Assembly (NCBI GenBank): GCA_016125275.1
Contig: WGMB01000003.1
Span: 806,001 to 870,000, forward strand
Direction: 5' to 3'
Source: Acidobacteriota bacterium
Lineage (GTDB): Bacteria > Acidobacteriota > Terriglobia > Bryobacterales > UBA6623
Length of the DNA stretch: 64,000 nt
Shown: positions 34,264 to 43,642 of the stretch, piece by piece
Numbering within the stretch: position 1 is the first letter of the stretch
Layout: the number at the start of each line of letters is the position of its first letter
Notes under the pieces: model-generated
What the model was told of the DNA's origin: nothing
Database searches by the model: none
What the model saw: only the letters and a program-made list of their open reading frames with translations
Program-made: the position numbers and the translations under genes

Positions 34264-37200
34264 ATGCGTTATTTCCTGTCCCTGCTCCTGACGCTCTGCG
34301 CCCTGCCCCTGACCGCGCCCGCGGCGGACCTGCTGTTCGCCTTCGACGGCGATGCGGCGGTCGCGCGCGTCTATGACGCCGCCACGCTCACGCTGCTCTC
34401 CACGCCGCAAGTCCCTGCCGGCGCTCGGTTTGCAGTCGGCCGACCGGCGCCTTCGGGCAGTGGCTTCGACCGCATCTACTTGATCGGGGACGGTGGCGTG
34501 GAGGTTCTCGACGGCGCCTTCCAGAGTCTCGGGAGCATCGCGGTGGAAGGCTCGCCGGCGCCTCTGCAGCCGGCCGCGCTCAGCGCCGACGGACGGTTTC
34601 TGGTACTGGCCGCGGGCTCCAAGGCGTATCGCATCGACACGTCCGACGGCTCGATCGACACGATCGCCGAGACCGGCCGGGACTTGGCCGGGGTCGCGCT
34701 GCCGGCAGATTCCGGCTACGCCTTCCTGCTGGCCTCTGACCGGCGGACGGTGTTTCGCATGAACGTCTCGACCGGAGCGCTCGACGGACCGACGACGGCC
34801 TTGCCGGCGTTCGTCCAGGCGCTCCAGGCCGGACGAGCGACGGCGGAAGGCGGCTTGGCCGGGTTTGACCTCGGCAAGCTGTCCGACGCCTTCTTCGCAG
34901 CCGGAGAGCGGCCGAGCCGGGTTGTGGGAACCCGCTCCGCCGCCTCCGGCCTCGCCGAGCCCTCGGCCGCCTCGCCCGACGGCCGCGTCGAGTGGCGCAT
35001 GGCCGGCAACGGGTCCCTGCAGCGAGTGGACGTCACGGGCCAAACGGCAGCCCTCGAGACGCCTTCGGCCGGAACCACCGCGCTGGCCCTGCTCTCCGGG
35101 CCGGTAGTGGAACAAACCGGCCCGCAGCTCGAGAAGGTCGGAGGCGACGGCCAGATCGTGCTCGCCGGCAACCCCTTCACGCTGCAAGTGCAGGGCAGCG
35201 GTGGCGTCATCGGCGGGTTGCCGCTGGGCGTCTCCGTTTCGCCGTCGCTGGCAACGTGCAATGCGCCGGCGCTGAGTGGCGTGACCACCATCAACTGCAC
35301 GGCCTCGGTCTCGGTCCCGGCGTCGACCCAGGTTTCCATCACCGTCAGCGGCCTCGGCAACCCGGTGGTCTTCTCGGTGGTGGTCGTGCCGCAAGGCCTG
35401 TCGGACAGTCTGTCGATCGTGGCCGGCAACAACCAGAACGTCGCCACCGGCGCTTCGTTCTCGCTCTCGGTACGGTCGGTCAAGGGCGGCGTGCCCTTCT
35501 CGGGCGGCACGATCTCGGTGGCCTCGATCAGCCCGGGCGTGGCGACCTGCCCGACGTCGAGGACCGCTTCCCTGCTCGGCGAGGCGACCTTCGACTGCAC
35601 CGCGGACTTCGTCTCGGTGTTCACGCCGGTGACCATCCAACTCACCGACGGCGCCAACGTCGCCAACTTCCAGCTCAACGTGATCGCGGGGGGAGGCCCC
35701 AGCGGCGGGCTCGCCAAGGTCAGCGCCGATCCCTCCACGGCGGCGGAAGGCACGAGCTTCACCCTCACCGTGGAAGCCAAGATCGACGGCACGCCGCAGG
35801 TCGGGCTGCAAGTCAACGTCAACGCCGCCAGCGCGGCCATCACCTGCCCGGCGAACGCCACCACCAACCAGAGCGGCCAGGCCGCCATCATCTGCCAGGC
35901 GAACCAGGTCAACCAAGACACCACCACGACGGTCACGGTGAGCGAGGGCGGCCGTTCGGTGACCTTTACCGTCACCGTCGCCAACCAGGACCAGAGCGAC
36001 GGGTTGCGGATCGTCTCCGGCAACGGCCAAATCGTCACCCAGAACACCCAGTTCCCGCAGCCGCTCGTCGTCAGCGCCCGCATCAACGGCGTGCCGCAGA
36101 ATGGCCTCAAGCTGACCGTCCAGAGCAGCAACAACGCCGTCTTCTGCACGGATCAGCTGTTGACCGACGAAAACGGCCTCGGCCAGATCGTCTGCAACGC
36201 CGGCGCGGTCAGCAGCTTCACGACCGTGCAGATCCTGGTGTCGGACGACAACGGCCGCGTGCTGCCCGAACCCTTTACGGCCACGGTCTCGCCCACGCCG
36301 GTCGGCATCGCCACCGACATCGAGTTGCTGACGACCGGCCCATTGATCGGGACCGTGGGCGAGGAGGCGCCGACGGGCATCCGCGTGCGCGCCGTCAACG
36401 ACTCCAACGAGCCCGTGCCCGGCGCCACCATCTTCTTCCGCTCCAGCGCGGACCTGTCCTTCAGCCCAGCCGTGGTGACCTCCAACGTCAGCGGCGAGGC
36501 CGTCACGACCGTCACCTTCGGCTGCCCTTCGCGCACCGGAACCATCCAGATCGGCCTGACCGCCGTCTCCACCGAGGCCACCCTGGACTTCCAGGCCAAC
36601 AACGGCCCCTTGGCGCAGTTGCAGGTTTTGCAAGGCGACGGCCAGAGCGGCTCGCCGGGCGTTCGCATGGGGCAGGCGCTGCTGGTCCGCACGGCGGACG
36701 TCTGCGGCAACCCCGTGCCGAACACCGCGGTCGCCTGGGGCGTCAATCCGCCCGAAGCCGCCGCGCTCGAGGTCGTCGGCCAAGTCTCCAACGGCCAGGG
36801 GCAAGCCTCCGCGCTGGTGCGGCCCACGGCTCGCGGCGGCCCGTTCCAGGTGCTGGTGGCGGCCCAGTCTGACAGCTCCATCCAGGCGACGTTCAACCTC
36901 ACGGTCACGAACATCCCCACCTTCTTCCGCTCCGTCTCCGGAAACGCCCAAACCGTGGCCGCCGGAGCCGTGACGGCCGAACCGGTCGTGGTGGAAGTGC
37001 TCAACGAGCAGAGCCAGCCGGTGGCCGGCGTCAACGTCAGCTTCAGCGTGCTCGAGGGCGGGGTGACCATCGAGTCCCAAACCGGCGCGACCAACGCCAT
37101 GGGCCGCTCGTCGGCCTTCATCCGGGCGGGCTCCACGCTGGGGCCGGCCAAGGTGCGCGCGACGGCCTTGGGGCTGGCGGTGGACTTTTTGGTCAGCGTG

Positions 37201-37944
37201 CTCGGGGCCCAGCCGGTGCTCACCACCGACGGCTTCGTCAACGCGGCCAGCTTCCGGCCGGGGCTGAGCCCGGGTTCGGCCGCGTCGATCTTCGCGGTCA
37301 ACATCACCGGCGACGTGCAGGGCATCGCCGCCACGCCGTATGATCCGGCCAGCGGCTTCCCGACCGTCTTCCGCGGCGTCCAAGTGCTCGTCAACGGCGT
37401 CGCCGCCCCCATCCTGGCGCTGGTCAACATCAACGGACAGGAACAGGTGAACATCCAGGTCCCGTTCCAGACCAGCGGCAACTTCGCCACCGTCACCGTC
37501 ATCAACAACAGCTCGCAGAGCAGCATCCCCGGGGTCCCGGTCTTCAGCCCGCAGCCGGGGATCTTTGAAGTCACAGACACCGGCGGCTCGCGTTTCGCCG
37601 CAGCGCTGCACGTGGACTACTCGCTGGTCTCGCCCACCAACCCGGCGCGTCCGGGCGAAGCCGTGCAGCTCTTCCTAACCGGCATGGGGCGGCTGGAGCC
37701 GGCAGTGGCCACCAACGTAGCGGGACCGGTTCCCCCGGCGCTCACCGTGGCCGACCCGACGGTCACGCTCGACGGAACGGTGCAGGAGGTCCTGGGGTCG
37801 TTCTACGCGCCCCAGTTGATCTCGGTCTACCAGGTCAACTTCATCGTGGGCGCAGCGGCGCAGCCCGGCAACCGCGCCTTGCAGGTGGAGTTGAGCGGAG
37901 TGGGCTCGAAGATCGTCGTGCTGCCGGTCGGCGCAGCGCAATAA
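34264..37944 (+). CDS. giant secreted Ig-like repeat protein with Solibacter-type C-terminal domain
   Basis: 1226 residues. Signal peptide (MRYFLSLLLTLCALPLTAPA), a propeller-like N-terminal part (about 22-280: DLLFAFDGDAAVARVYDAAT), then at least six bacterial Ig-like (Big) repeats (about 285-990) with recurring wording such as VSGNGQIV, LTVEAKIDGTPQVGLQVNV, PANATTNQSGQAAIIC, GNPVPNTAVAW. Residues about 992-1226 form the Solibacter C-terminal domain (GFVNAASFRPGLSPGSAASIF, VQVLVNGVAAPILAL, NPARPGEAVQLFLTGMG, ISVYQVNFIV), probably a surface-retention or sorting module. Likely an adhesin-like surface protein. A very long minus-strand frame overlaps it but is a codon-bias shadow. Confidence 0.88.
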   Translation: MRYFLSLLLTLCALPLTAPAADLLFAFDGDAAVARVYDAATLTLLSTPQVPAGARFAVGRPAPSGSGFDRIYLIGDGGVEVLDGAFQSLGSIAVEGSPAPLQPAALSADGRFLVLAAGSKAYRIDTSDGSIDTIAETGRDLAGVALPADSGYAFLLASDRRTVFRMNVSTGALDGPTTALPAFVQALQAGRATAEGGLAGFDLGKLSDAFFAAGERPSRVVGTRSAASGLAEPSAASPDGRVEWRMAGNGSLQRVDVTGQTAALETPSAGTTALALLSGPVVEQTGPQLEKVGGDGQIVLAGNPFTLQVQGSGGVIGGLPLGVSVSPSLATCNAPALSGVTTINCTASVSVPASTQVSITVSGLGNPVVFSVVVVPQGLSDSLSIVAGNNQNVATGASFSLSVRSVKGGVPFSGGTISVASISPGVATCPTSRTASLLGEATFDCTADFVSVFTPVTIQLTDGANVANFQLNVIAGGGPSGGLAKVSADPSTAAEGTSFTLTVEAKIDGTPQVGLQVNVNAASAAITCPANATTNQSGQAAIICQANQVNQDTTTTVTVSEGGRSVTFTVTVANQDQSDGLRIVSGNGQIVTQNTQFPQPLVVSARINGVPQNGLKLTVQSSNNAVFCTDQLLTDENGLGQIVCNAGAVSSFTTVQILVSDDNGRVLPEPFTATVSPTPVGIATDIELLTTGPLIGTVGEEAPTGIRVRAVNDSNEPVPGATIFFRSSADLSFSPAVVTSNVSGEAVTTVTFGCPSRTGTIQIGLTAVSTEATLDFQANNGPLAQLQVLQGDGQSGSPGVRMGQALLVRTADVCGNPVPNTAVAWGVNPPEAAALEVVGQVSNGQGQASALVRPTARGGPFQVLVAAQSDSSIQATFNLTVTNIPTFFRSVSGNAQTVAAGAVTAEPVVVEVLNEQSQPVAGVNVSFSVLEGGVTIESQTGATNAMGRSSAFIRAGSTLGPAKVRATALGLAVDFLVSVLGAQPVLTTDGFVNAASFRPGLSPGSAASIFAVNITGDVQGIAATPYDPASGFPTVFRGVQVLVNGVAAPILALVNINGQEQVNIQVPFQTSGNFATVTVINNSSQSSIPGVPVFSPQPGIFEVTDTGGSRFAAALHVDYSLVSPTNPARPGEAVQLFLTGMGRLEPAVATNVAGPVPPALTVADPTVTLDGTVQEVLGSFYAPQLISVYQVNFIVGAAAQPGNRALQVELSGVGSKIVVLPVGAAQ

Positions 37945-37957
37945 ACTGGCGCCGGCG

Positions 37958-37984
37958 GACGCGGGCCTGAGTCAGGCCCGCGTC
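37958..37984. terminator. hairpin between convergent genes
   Basis: A 13-base inverted repeat (37958-37970 and 37972-37984, GACGCGGGCCTGA and complement) sits between the stop of the giant protein and the end of the mannonate-dehydratase-like gene, overlapping the latter's last codons. No T-run in either direction; bidirectional termination is plausible. Confidence 0.5.
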
Positions 37985-39048
37985 TCCAGCGCCTGCAACA
38001 CCGCCTTGATGTACCCAAACCCGTACGCAAACGCCTGCTTGTAGCCCGGATCATCCGGGTGCGGCGGCATATGGTCCGGCATCAGCATGTACGGATAATC
38101 CACTTCATACAGGGTTTCCGCCAACAGCGGCATGCTCATGTCTCCGTTGTCGGGGTAGGTCTCGTAGAAGTCGTCGCGCCGGCCCACGATGTTGCGGAAG
38201 TGGATGTTGAAGATCTTCTTCCGCTCGCCGAACGAACGGATCACCGGGGGCAGCTCCTCGGCCGGGTTCTGGAGCATCTCCGCCGTCGTCCCCAGGCACA
38301 GGTTCAGCCCGTGGTACGGGCTCTCCTGGATCGAGATGAGCCGCTCCAGCCCCTCCACCGTGCCCAGCACGCGGTCCACGCCCTTGTAGCCGGACTTCGG
38401 CACGCCGGGGTCGTGCGGGTGGCACATGGCGCGGATCTTGTACTCGTTGCATACCGGAATCATCCGGTCCAGGTACCAGGTGATGCGCTCCCAGAACGTA
38501 TCGGCGTCCACGCTTCCCACGCCCGGCTCGGGCGGGTCGTTCTTGACCTGCTCGAACTTCCAAGTGCTGTAGGACGAGCCGCCGCGGCCGGGCGTCTTGC
38601 CCGAGCGCACGTTGAACAGCACCCGCAGGTTGTACTTGAAGGCCGGAACGCCGGCCGAGGCGCAGGCCTGGACGAGCTTGTGCAGATAGGCCATCTCGCG
38701 CTCGCGCTCCGGGTCCTTACCCAGCAGAATCGCCGCCGCCGGGGCCCCGGCCAGCAGCGGCGGCACGGCGATGTCGAGGCTCACGCCTTCCTTGGCACAC
38801 TGCTCCTTGGCGCGCGCCAGGTCATCGGCCAGCGTCGCCTCCGCAGCGCCGGTCGGCCAGCCGGCGATGTGCTCCACGCCGTGCCGCTTGAAGTACTGCA
38901 GGTGTTCACGCCCGAGGTCTCCCCCGCGCTGACTGCCCACGTGCATACGGACGGGCCGCTTGGGCGTCTGGGCGCGGGCGGCGGTGAGAAAGGAGCGTCG
39001 GTCGAGCGGCACGCCCAGATAGGAACACAGCAAGGCGTTTGCGGTCAA
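37972..39048 (-). CDS. exported mannonate dehydratase-like TIM-barrel protein
   Basis: 358 residues. The body resembles UxuA, which dehydrates D-mannonate to 2-dehydro-3-deoxygluconate: FKRHGVEHIAGWPTGAAE, SYSTWKFEQ, IRAMCHPHDPGVP (His and Asp at the metal site), NLCLGTTAEM, KKIFNIHFRNIVG (His), YMLMPDHMPPHPDDPG. These Cys/His/Asp residues match the UxuA metal site region. Unusually the N-terminus carries a twin-arginine-like signal (LDRRSFLTAARAQ), so the protein may work in the periplasm. Start is TTG 39048, or GTG 39012 directly before the RR motif. It is divergent from the DUF1501 gene with 50 bases between. Confidence 0.78.
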   Translation of the reverse strand: MTANALLCSYLGVPLDRRSFLTAARAQTPKRPVRMHVGSQRGGDLGREHLQYFKRHGVEHIAGWPTGAAEATLADDLARAKEQCAKEGVSLDIAVPPLLAGAPAAAILLGKDPEREREMAYLHKLVQACASAGVPAFKYNLRVLFNVRSGKTPGRGGSSYSTWKFEQVKNDPPEPGVGSVDADTFWERITWYLDRMIPVCNEYKIRAMCHPHDPGVPKSGYKGVDRVLGTVEGLERLISIQESPYHGLNLCLGTTAEMLQNPAEELPPVIRSFGERKKIFNIHFRNIVGRRDDFYETYPDNGDMSMPLLAETLYEVDYPYMLMPDHMPPHPDDPGYKQAFAYGFGYIKAVLQALETRA

Positions 39049-39098
39049 CGCCTTGGGTTGGGGTCTGGTATGCTGATCGCGACCGACCGGTCCGGCCC

Positions 39099-40463
39099 AT
39101 GCTCACTCGTCGCGAAACCCTCAAAATGCTCGGCGCCGGCTTCGGCGTCGTCGGGATGGCCGACGGCCTGCACGCCGCCTCGACCCAGCAGCCGCACTTC
39201 GCGCCCAGAGCCAAGCACGTCATCTTTCTGTACCTGAACGGCGGACTGTCGCACGTGGACAGCTTCGACCCCAAGCCCGAGCTCACGCGGCTCGACGGCC
39301 GGCCCATGCCCGGGCCGAAGGTGAAGACCGACCGCGCCTCGGGCGGCCTGATGAAGTCGCCGTTCGAGTTCCGCCCGGGAGGCCGGAGCGGCGTCGAGGT
39401 CAGCGACCTGTTCCCCAAGATCCGCGAGTCCATCGACGATTTCTGCGTCATCCGCTCGATGCAGTCCGACAGCGTCAACCACCTGCCGTCGATGCTGATG
39501 ATGAACACCGGGCACGCGCTGCGCGGCGGCTCCCGGCCGTCGTTCGGCTCGTGGGTGGTCTACGGGCTGGGCTCGGAGAACCAGAATCTGCCCGGCTACG
39601 TGGTGCTCTGCCCCGGCACGCCCACCGGCGGACCGCGGCTGTGGTCCTCGGCCTTCCTGCCGACCAAGTACGAAGGCGCCTACATCAAGTCCGACGCGCC
39701 GTCGCCCGAGGAGCTCATCCAAGACCTCACGAACAAGCGCCTCGGCCGCGGCCAGCAGGAGCGGCAGCTCGAGCTGCTCTCCAAGCTCGACTCCTCGTTC
39801 CTGGCGCGAACCAGCCACGACCCGGCGCTCGAGGCCAACATCCAATCCATGGAAGTCGCCTTCCGGATGCAGACCGAGGCCCCGGAGGTTTTCGACATCT
39901 CCAAGGAGCCCGCCCACGTCCAAGCGCGCTACGGCGACGGCGAGTTCGGCCGCGGCTGTCTGATGGCGCTGCGACTGGTGGAGTCCGGCGTGCGCATCGT
40001 GCAGGTCTACTACGGCAACGGCCAGCCGTGGGACAGCCACGACGACATCATGGTCCACAAGCGCCACGCCCGGCTCTCGGACGGTCCGATCGCCAGTCTG
40101 GTGGCCGATCTCAAGGAGCGCGGCCTGCTCGACGAGACGCTGATCATCGTCGGCAGCGAGTTCGGCCGCACGCCGATGATCCAGAACTCCGGCACCGAGA
40201 AGGTCGGCCGCGGACGGGACCACAACCCGCCGGGGTACTCGATTTTGCTGGCCGGCGGCGGCATTCGGGGCGGCTCGGCCTACGGCGCCACGGACGACTT
40301 CGGCTACAAGGCGGTGGAGAACATCGTCACGCCGCACGACCTGCACGCAACGTCCCTGCACTTGCTGGGTCTCGACCACACCAAGCTGACTTACCGCTAC
40401 TCGGGCCGGGACTACCGGCTGACCGACGTGCACGGCAACGTGCTGACGGACCTGCTGGCCTAG
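39099..40463 (+). CDS. DUF1501 protein with twin-arginine signal
   Basis: 454 residues. The N-terminus MLTRRETLKMLGAGFGVVGM is a twin-arginine signal. The body follows the DUF1501 pattern of sulfatase-like exported proteins: HVIFLYLNGGLSHVDSFDPKP, IRSMQSDSVNH, YVVLCPGTPTGGP, GNGQPWDSHDDI, IIVGSEFGRTP and DHNPPGYSILLAGGG. The conserved His/Asp residues recall the alkaline phosphatase/sulfatase fold, but the usual nucleophile is not evident; function unknown. These proteins are abundant in Planctomycetes and Acidobacteria and usually travel with a DUF1549/DUF1553 partner, which is absent here. The 3' end overlaps lnt by four bases on the opposite strand. Confidence 0.88.
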   Translation: MLTRRETLKMLGAGFGVVGMADGLHAASTQQPHFAPRAKHVIFLYLNGGLSHVDSFDPKPELTRLDGRPMPGPKVKTDRASGGLMKSPFEFRPGGRSGVEVSDLFPKIRESIDDFCVIRSMQSDSVNHLPSMLMMNTGHALRGGSRPSFGSWVVYGLGSENQNLPGYVVLCPGTPTGGPRLWSSAFLPTKYEGAYIKSDAPSPEELIQDLTNKRLGRGQQERQLELLSKLDSSFLARTSHDPALEANIQSMEVAFRMQTEAPEVFDISKEPAHVQARYGDGEFGRGCLMALRLVESGVRIVQVYYGNGQPWDSHDDIMVHKRHARLSDGPIASLVADLKERGLLDETLIIVGSEFGRTPMIQNSGTEKVGRGRDHNPPGYSILLAGGGIRGGSAYGATDDFGYKAVENIVTPHDLHATSLHLLGLDHTKLTYRYSGRDYRLTDVHGNVLTDLLA

Positions 40464-41941
40464 CTCTTCCTGCTGAACCAGAGAAGCGCCGGCGTCGTCG
40501 CCAGGCACAAGTACCAGAACCACTCGCCGTACAGCGCGAACCACGTCATTTCGTCGGAATAGTCGAACTTGCTGTTGAGCACGCCCGGCTCGAACGAGGG
40601 CAGCGGCGTGGTGATCTGTCCGGCGCGGTTGATGACCGTGGTGATGCCGTCGGAGGTGGCCCGCAGAATCCAGCGCTGGTTCTCGATGGCGCGCATGCGG
40701 GCGATCAGCAGGTGCTGGTAGCGGGCCGCGGTGCGTCCGTACCAACTGTCGTTGGAGATGTTCACCAGGACTTCCGCGCCCTGGGCGACGAACTGCCGCA
40801 CGCCGCGTGCAAAGACGTTCTCGTAGCAGATGTAGGCCCCGATCTTGTGGCCGTTGGCCTCGGCCACCACGACCTTGTCGCCGGGCAGAAAGTTGCCCGC
40901 CTGCATCGTGATCTTGTTGATGAACAAGGAGAACGGCCAAGGCACGAACTCGCCGAAGGGCACCAGATGCATCTTCGAGTAGTAGGCCAGCAGCTCGCCG
41001 TCGGGCGCGATCAGGATGGCGCTGTTGAGCGGCCGCTTCTCGCCGTCCTCCTCGCGGAAGGTCACGCTGTTGAACAGGAACGGGGCGTTGACCTTGCGGG
41101 CCACCAGCTCCACCAGCATCCGCTGCGGCTCGGAGTCGAAGTAGTACAGCGGCACCGAGTACTCCGGCCACACCAGCAGCTCCGGCGTGGTCGGGTCGGC
41201 CGTCGACATCCGCAGCATCTCGCGGTAGTGCTCGCCGGCGCGCTGCGAGGTCCAGTTGCCCGAGAGCAGCTCGTCCGGATGCACCGCCGGCTGCACCAGC
41301 CGCACCTCATGCGAGCCGACCTCGTCCTCGGGCAAAGCGGGCAGCAGCGGCAGCAGGGCCAGCGGCGCCAGCCAAGCCAGTTGCTTGCGCGGCCGGCGCA
41401 ACAGCACCAGGGCGAGCGCTACGTTCATCATCGCCAACGCGAACGACAGCCCGTAGACGCCGGTGTACGGCGCCAAGGGGGCCAGCACGGTCATCGCCGC
41501 GGCGGCATTGCCCAGGTGCAGCCAGGTGAAGGCCAGGTACTGGTGCGTGCCCTCGATCGCCACCCACAGCGCCGCGATCGCCGGGGTCGCCCAGCTCCGC
41601 CGCAGCAGCGGACCCGCCAACAGGCCGAACACGCCCAGGTGCAAGCCCTTGACCACGGAGAACGCCGCAAAGATCGCCGCCGCCCCCACCGCCGGCACGC
41701 CGCTGTAGTCGTGCATTACGCCGTAGATCCAGTAGCAGGAGCCGCCCCAGAAAATCGTCCCCGCCAGCCAGCCCAGCAGAAACCGTCGTTTGCGCGAAGG
41801 CCCGCCGAGGGCGTCGGCGCGAGCCAACGCCAGCAGCAACGGCGCGATCGACAGCGCCGCCAGGTAATAGATGGAGAAACGGGGAAATGTGAGGACCTGC
41901 AGCGCTCCGCTGAGCGCCGCCAGGGCCGCCGCGGCGATCAT
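40460..41941 (-). CDS. lnt: apolipoprotein N-acyltransferase
   Basis: 493 residues. It transfers the third acyl chain to the N-terminal Cys of lipoproteins in the inner membrane. Five or six N-terminal membrane spans (about 1-200) with WGGSCYWIYGVMHDYSG and FTWLHLGN loops, a nitrilase-like periplasmic domain and a C-terminal anchor (WYLCLATTPALLWF). The catalytic triad is present: Glu in LLVWPEYSVP, Lys in YSKMHLVPFGEF and Cys in AYICYENVF. The start ATG overlaps the lipA stop by four bases, so translation is coupled to lipoate synthase. It is the last gene of a minus-strand block beginning at nfeD. Confidence 0.93.
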   Translation of the reverse strand: MIAAAALAALSGALQVLTFPRFSIYYLAALSIAPLLLALARADALGGPSRKRRFLLGWLAGTIFWGGSCYWIYGVMHDYSGVPAVGAAAIFAAFSVVKGLHLGVFGLLAGPLLRRSWATPAIAALWVAIEGTHQYLAFTWLHLGNAAAAMTVLAPLAPYTGVYGLSFALAMMNVALALVLLRRPRKQLAWLAPLALLPLLPALPEDEVGSHEVRLVQPAVHPDELLSGNWTSQRAGEHYREMLRMSTADPTTPELLVWPEYSVPLYYFDSEPQRMLVELVARKVNAPFLFNSVTFREEDGEKRPLNSAILIAPDGELLAYYSKMHLVPFGEFVPWPFSLFINKITMQAGNFLPGDKVVVAEANGHKIGAYICYENVFARGVRQFVAQGAEVLVNISNDSWYGRTAARYQHLLIARMRAIENQRWILRATSDGITTVINRAGQITTPLPSFEPGVLNSKFDYSDEMTWFALYGEWFWYLCLATTPALLWFSRKS

Positions 41942-42831
41942 CGCGCGCCGTGCTCCACTTGCTCGGCCATGTAGGAGCTGCGCACCAGCGGCCCGCTGAA
42001 CACGGCTCGAAAGCCCATCGCCTCGCCGGCCTCGCGGTACGCCTCGAACTGTTCCGGCCGCACGAACTCCTCCACGGGCAGGCGATGCGCCCGCGGCTGC
42101 AAGTACTGGCCGATCGTGGCGACGTCGGTCGCGGCGGAGCGCAAATCCGCCAGCAGCTCCAGGACCTCCGCCGGCGTTTCGCCCAGCCCCACCATCAGCC
42201 CGGACTTGGTGAGCGTCTCCGGGCGGCGCTGCTTGGCGAAGGCCAGCACGTCGAGCGACTGGCGGTAGTCGGCCTGCGGCCGCACCCGCCGGTAGAGCCG
42301 TCCCACGGTCTCCATGTTGTGGTTGAAGACGTGCGGTCCGGCGTCGAGAACCCGCGCCACGGCGTCGAAGTCGCCGCAGAAATCAGGCGTCAGCACCTCG
42401 ACCTGCGCTTCGGGCAGGGCCTCTCGGACGGCTCGCACCGTGGCCGCGAAATGCGCCGAGCCGCCGTCGGGCAAGTCGTCGCGATTGACGCTCGTGATGA
42501 CCACATAACGCAGCCCCATCTCCGCGGCCATCTCGGCCACGTGCTCGGGCTCTTGGGGATCGAGAGACCCCGGCGCGCCCTGGGGAACAGCGCAGAAGCC
42601 GCAGCGGCGGGTGCAAATGTCGCCCAGGATCATGAACGTCGCCGCCTTGCGGCTGAAGCATTCATGGATGTTCGGGCAGCGGGCGGACTCGCAGACGGTA
42701 TGCAGGCGGCGCTTGCGCAGCTCCACCTTCAGCTCGTGCATCGCCGGAAAGTCGACGCGGCTCTTGCGCAGCCACTCGGGGAGACGTTCAGCGGGACGCC
42801 GCACGCCGGGCGCAATCTGGACCAGATCCAT
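41938..42831 (-). CDS. lipA: lipoyl synthase
   Basis: 297 residues, radical-SAM enzyme inserting sulfur into octanoyl-protein. The auxiliary cluster motif is CESARCPNIHEC (C-x4-C-x5-C) near residue 46, the radical-SAM motif is CTRRCGFC near residue 73, and VITSVNRDDLPDGG, FNHNMETVGRLYRRVRP and KSGLMVGLGE are LipA hallmarks. Length is normal. It lies 18 bases after the SPOR gene and overlaps lnt by four bases. No lipB (octanoyltransferase) is in the window. Confidence 0.96.
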   Translation of the reverse strand: MDLVQIAPGVRRPAERLPEWLRKSRVDFPAMHELKVELRKRRLHTVCESARCPNIHECFSRKAATFMILGDICTRRCGFCAVPQGAPGSLDPQEPEHVAEMAAEMGLRYVVITSVNRDDLPDGGSAHFAATVRAVREALPEAQVEVLTPDFCGDFDAVARVLDAGPHVFNHNMETVGRLYRRVRPQADYRQSLDVLAFAKQRRPETLTKSGLMVGLGETPAEVLELLADLRSAATDVATIGQYLQPRAHRLPVEEFVRPEQFEAYREAGEAMGFRAVFSGPLVRSSYMAEQVEHGAR

Positions 42832-42849
42832 TGGGGGCTTTGCAGAACG

Positions 42850-43566
42850 CTACTGCTTACGCAGCATCGTATCAAAGCCGTCGCTCTTGAGCCGTGTGCG
42901 AAAGTCCTTGGCGGCCTCCGCGCTGGCGAACGGACCCACCAGCACGCGGTACCAGCCGTCGCCCTTGGCGTTGCTCACCTTGGCCGGGTAGCCCTTTTCC
43001 TTGAGCGTTCCGGAGAGCATTTCGGCATCCTTGGGCACGCGAAGCGCGGCCACCTGCAGGTGATACTCTCCGCCGGCCGCGGTCGCCGCAGCAGGCTTGG
43101 CGGCCGCCGGCGTCGGCGTCGGCTTCTTGGGCTCCGGCTTCTTGGCTTCCGCCTTCGGTTGCGGCTTGGGCTCGGGTTTCGGCGCAACCGGCGCCGGAGC
43201 GGCCTTCGCCATCGTCGGCTTCGGCTTGTCCTCGGCCAGACCGGCCAGATCCGGAGCGGCGCGCTCGATGTCGGCGCGGGTCGACTCCTTCACGGATTCC
43301 TTGGGCGACTCCTTGACCGACGCCGCCTCCGGAATCGTGGGCGGCTCCTTGAGCAGGGACTCCGGGAAGCTGCGGTCGTCCAAGGGCTCCGGGGACGGAT
43401 CGGCCGACGCCAGCGACGGCGCGGGACCGCTCTGCTCCCCATGTCCGTATCCGACTGTATACCCCACCGAGAAGAAGGCGGCGAAGAACAACACCACCAC
43501 AAAGAACAAGCTCAAGAGCTGCTTGTTCCCCAAGACGAGCTCTACGTCCTCATCATGTCGGGCCAT
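42850..43566 (-). CDS. SPOR-domain cell-division-type membrane protein
   Basis: 238 residues. One membrane span near the N-terminus (LSLFFVVVLFFAAFFSVGYTVGYG), a long Pro/Lys/Ala-rich linker (PKPEPKPQPKAEAKKPEPKK style, about 110-155) and a C-terminal SPOR domain (about 165-238: YHLQVAALRVPKDAEML, YPAKVSNAKGDGWYRVLVGPF, AKDFRTRLKSDGF) that binds denuded peptidoglycan. The layout is that of FtsN/DamX-like septal proteins. ATG 43566 has no strong ribosome site, and a possible promoter ends just before it. Confidence 0.85.
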   Translation of the reverse strand: MARHDEDVELVLGNKQLLSLFFVVVLFFAAFFSVGYTVGYGHGEQSGPAPSLASADPSPEPLDDRSFPESLLKEPPTIPEAASVKESPKESVKESTRADIERAAPDLAGLAEDKPKPTMAKAAPAPVAPKPEPKPQPKAEAKKPEPKKPTPTPAAAKPAAATAAGGEYHLQVAALRVPKDAEMLSGTLKEKGYPAKVSNAKGDGWYRVLVGPFASAEAAKDFRTRLKSDGFDTMLRKQ

Positions 43567-43573
43567 CGACTCT

Positions 43574-43602
43574 ATATTCTACTCTGCCCACTTGAACGTA
43601 AA
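43574..43602 (-). promoter_or_regulatory. candidate promoter of the SPOR-lipA-lnt genes
   Basis: Minus strand: TTTACG (43597-43602), 17-base spacer, GAATAT (43574-43579). The expected start point lies at or next to ATG 43566, so the transcript could be leaderless. The surrounding stretch is unusually A/T-rich for this genome. Confidence 0.35.
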
Positions 43603-43642
43603 GCAATAAAAATGTACTGAGAATAGGACTCAGGCTCCAGTA

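Noticed and set aside
34078-37611. 1177-codon minus-strand open frame over the giant Ig-like gene
   Set aside because: It is antisense to a protein with clear domains; its composition (Arg/Gly/Asp/His-rich, no fold-like pattern) is what high-GC codon bias leaves on the opposite strand.
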